Shown: piece after piece, positions 52,458 through 53,238 of the stretch
How positions within the stretch are numbered: position 1 is the first letter of the stretch
Layout: each line of letters begins with the position of its first letter
Source: Candidatus Delongbacteria bacterium
Lineage (GTDB): Bacteria > UBA4055
DNA length: 53,238 nucleotides
Reading direction: 5' to 3'
NCBI GenBank assembly: GCA_016937995.1
Contig: JAFGVM010000001.1
Location: 1 to 53,238 of the forward strand
Position numbers and translations under genes: made by a program
Notes under the pieces: model-generated
Told to the model about the DNA's origin: nothing
What the model saw: only the letters and a program-made list of their open reading frames with translations
Database searches by the model: none

Positions 52458-53238
52458 ATGAAAAAGTTAATTTTACTATTAGTTATATTCCTATCAGTAA
52501 ACCTCTTTTCATTTGAATTAATGAAATTCATCATCGTCGAATCTCCCAAAGATGACATTTCTGAAATGAAAAAACTCACAAAACCGAATTTCAAGACCGG
52601 TGACACAATGTACATGGTATTCGATCTAAGTAATTGTAATATGAAGAACAACAAAGCATCACTAATATACACTTATGAACTTCAGGCAAACATGAAATCT
52701 GTTTACAAATCTACACCTGAAATTCTCAGACCGGGAACGCAGAGTTTCTGGTATCTGATCGAGCATCAGCTTAATACAGGACCGGGAATGTATGAAGGAA
52801 TTCTTACAGTTAAGGATAATAATTCAGGACAGGAAGAACATAGGACTGTTGTATTCAGATTGAAGAAAGGAAAATCGACTGGATTTGTTAAAACAAAAGC
52901 AGAACCGGTTGTGCAGGAAGAAATTCCTGTATCGATCGAACCAGAGATAAATACTCCGTCGACCGGGAATGTAGATCTTAGTGTATCATCAGGATCATTT
53001 ATCAGCGAGAACGGTCTGCTGTCTCTCGATAAGAATGTTTATTTCCCTGATGAAGAAATCAAAGTAACATTCAAAGTTATGAAACATTTTAGCTCTAGTG
53101 CATGGATAGGAATCCTTCCGTATGACTGTCCTCATGGTTCAGAAAAGGTAAATGATGAGAATGATCTAGGTTACAAACATCTGAAATATGAGAAATACAA
53201 GGGTGGTGGTACTATGATTATGAAAGCTCCGAGGAAAC
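52458..53238 (+). CDS. Exported multidomain protein with Ig-like modules (3' end cut by window edge)
   Basis: Function unknown. My translation from the ATG at 52458 is open to the right edge (260 codons). A signal peptide (KKLILLLVIFLSVNLFS) is followed by a beta-rich domain (NFKTGDTMYMVFDLSNCNMK, TGPGMYEGILTVKDNNSG). A Pro/Glu linker comes next (EPVVQEEIPVSIEPEINTP). A second module starts at SLDKNVYFPDEEIKVTFKV with SSAWIGILPYDCPHG, resembling Ig-like domains that begin 'L.k..Y.pGE.i.V' in secreted proteins. Start support is weak (ACAGGACAA upstream). Confidence 0.75.
   Translation, partial: MKKLILLLVIFLSVNLFSFELMKFIIVESPKDDISEMKKLTKPNFKTGDTMYMVFDLSNCNMKNNKASLIYTYELQANMKSVYKSTPEILRPGTQSFWYLIEHQLNTGPGMYEGILTVKDNNSGQEEHRTVVFRLKKGKSTGFVKTKAEPVVQEEIPVSIEPEINTPSTGNVDLSVSSGSFISENGLLSLDKNVYFPDEEIKVTFKVMKHFSSSAWIGILPYDCPHGSEKVNDENDLGYKHLKYEKYKGGGTMIMKAPRK

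Noticed and set aside
1-53238. tRNA or rRNA genes
   Set aside because: No cloverleaf-like GGTTCGAATCC segments or rRNA signatures were noticed on either strand by eye; a tRNAscan run would settle this.

Overview
The window is AT-rich, gene-dense bacterial DNA from a Gram-negative (diderm) organism. A fused LpxC-FabZ followed by LpxA shows lipid A synthesis. A PorV-family outer-membrane protein sits beside a protein with a type IX secretion-like C-terminal sorting domain. There are also several lipoproteins with FCB-type beta-propellers (DUF5128-like 6-bladed, kelch-like, PD40, WD40). Together these point to the Fibrobacterota-Chlorobiota-Bacteroidota (FCB) group or a neighbouring candidate phylum such as Delongbacteria or Cloacimonadota. 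That placement is inference. No rRNA, tRNA, CRISPR array, transposase or phage gene was seen.

Layout. 1-1.4 kb: a YtrA-type GntR repressor and an ABC ATPase (cut by the left edge), separated by a block of repeats. 1.5-4.3 kb: two divergent propeller lipoproteins. 4.4-15 kb (minus strand): an envelope block running PorV-like protein, M6-type protein with sorting domain, PD40 peptidase-barrel protein, two DUF5683-like proteins, an M50 membrane protease and TatD. 15.1-19.1 kb (minus): FolD and four consecutive peptidyl-prolyl isomerases (one FKBP, three cyclophilins). 19.5-26.4 kb (plus): a methyltransferase, a second 6-bladed propeller lipoprotein, a secreted WD40-caspase protein and a broken sensor gene. 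26.5-30.3 kb (plus): LpxC-FabZ, LpxA, a LipM/LplA-type acyltransferase and a small barrel. 30.3-34.3 kb: Ddl, a small secreted protein, an MFS transporter and a periplasmic protein. 34.5-42.8 kb (plus): a PAS-only protein, a parvulin, RNase R, a TPR protein, a CarboxypepD_reg protein, PBP4 and a YCII protein. 42.8-51.7 kb (minus): a five-gene glycogen operon with two glycosyltransferases, a debranching enzyme, a GH57 enzyme and an alpha-glucan phosphorylase. The right end holds two secreted proteins, the last one cut by the edge.

The most unusual material falls into two groups. First, the intergenic DNA carries a modular repeat system. Its parts are heptamer arrays, palindromes with a constant GGGG/CCCC frame but a different, self-complementary stem in every copy, and two further hairpin families. 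These parts recur in the same order and orientation relative to the next gene, and often touch stop codons. Second, several proteins have lost or altered expected catalytic residues or ends: an M6 protein whose HExxH reads LMxxH, a FolD lacking the cyclohydrolase Lys and Gln, a PAS protein that stops where a kinase would begin, and a sensor pseudogene with two lesions.
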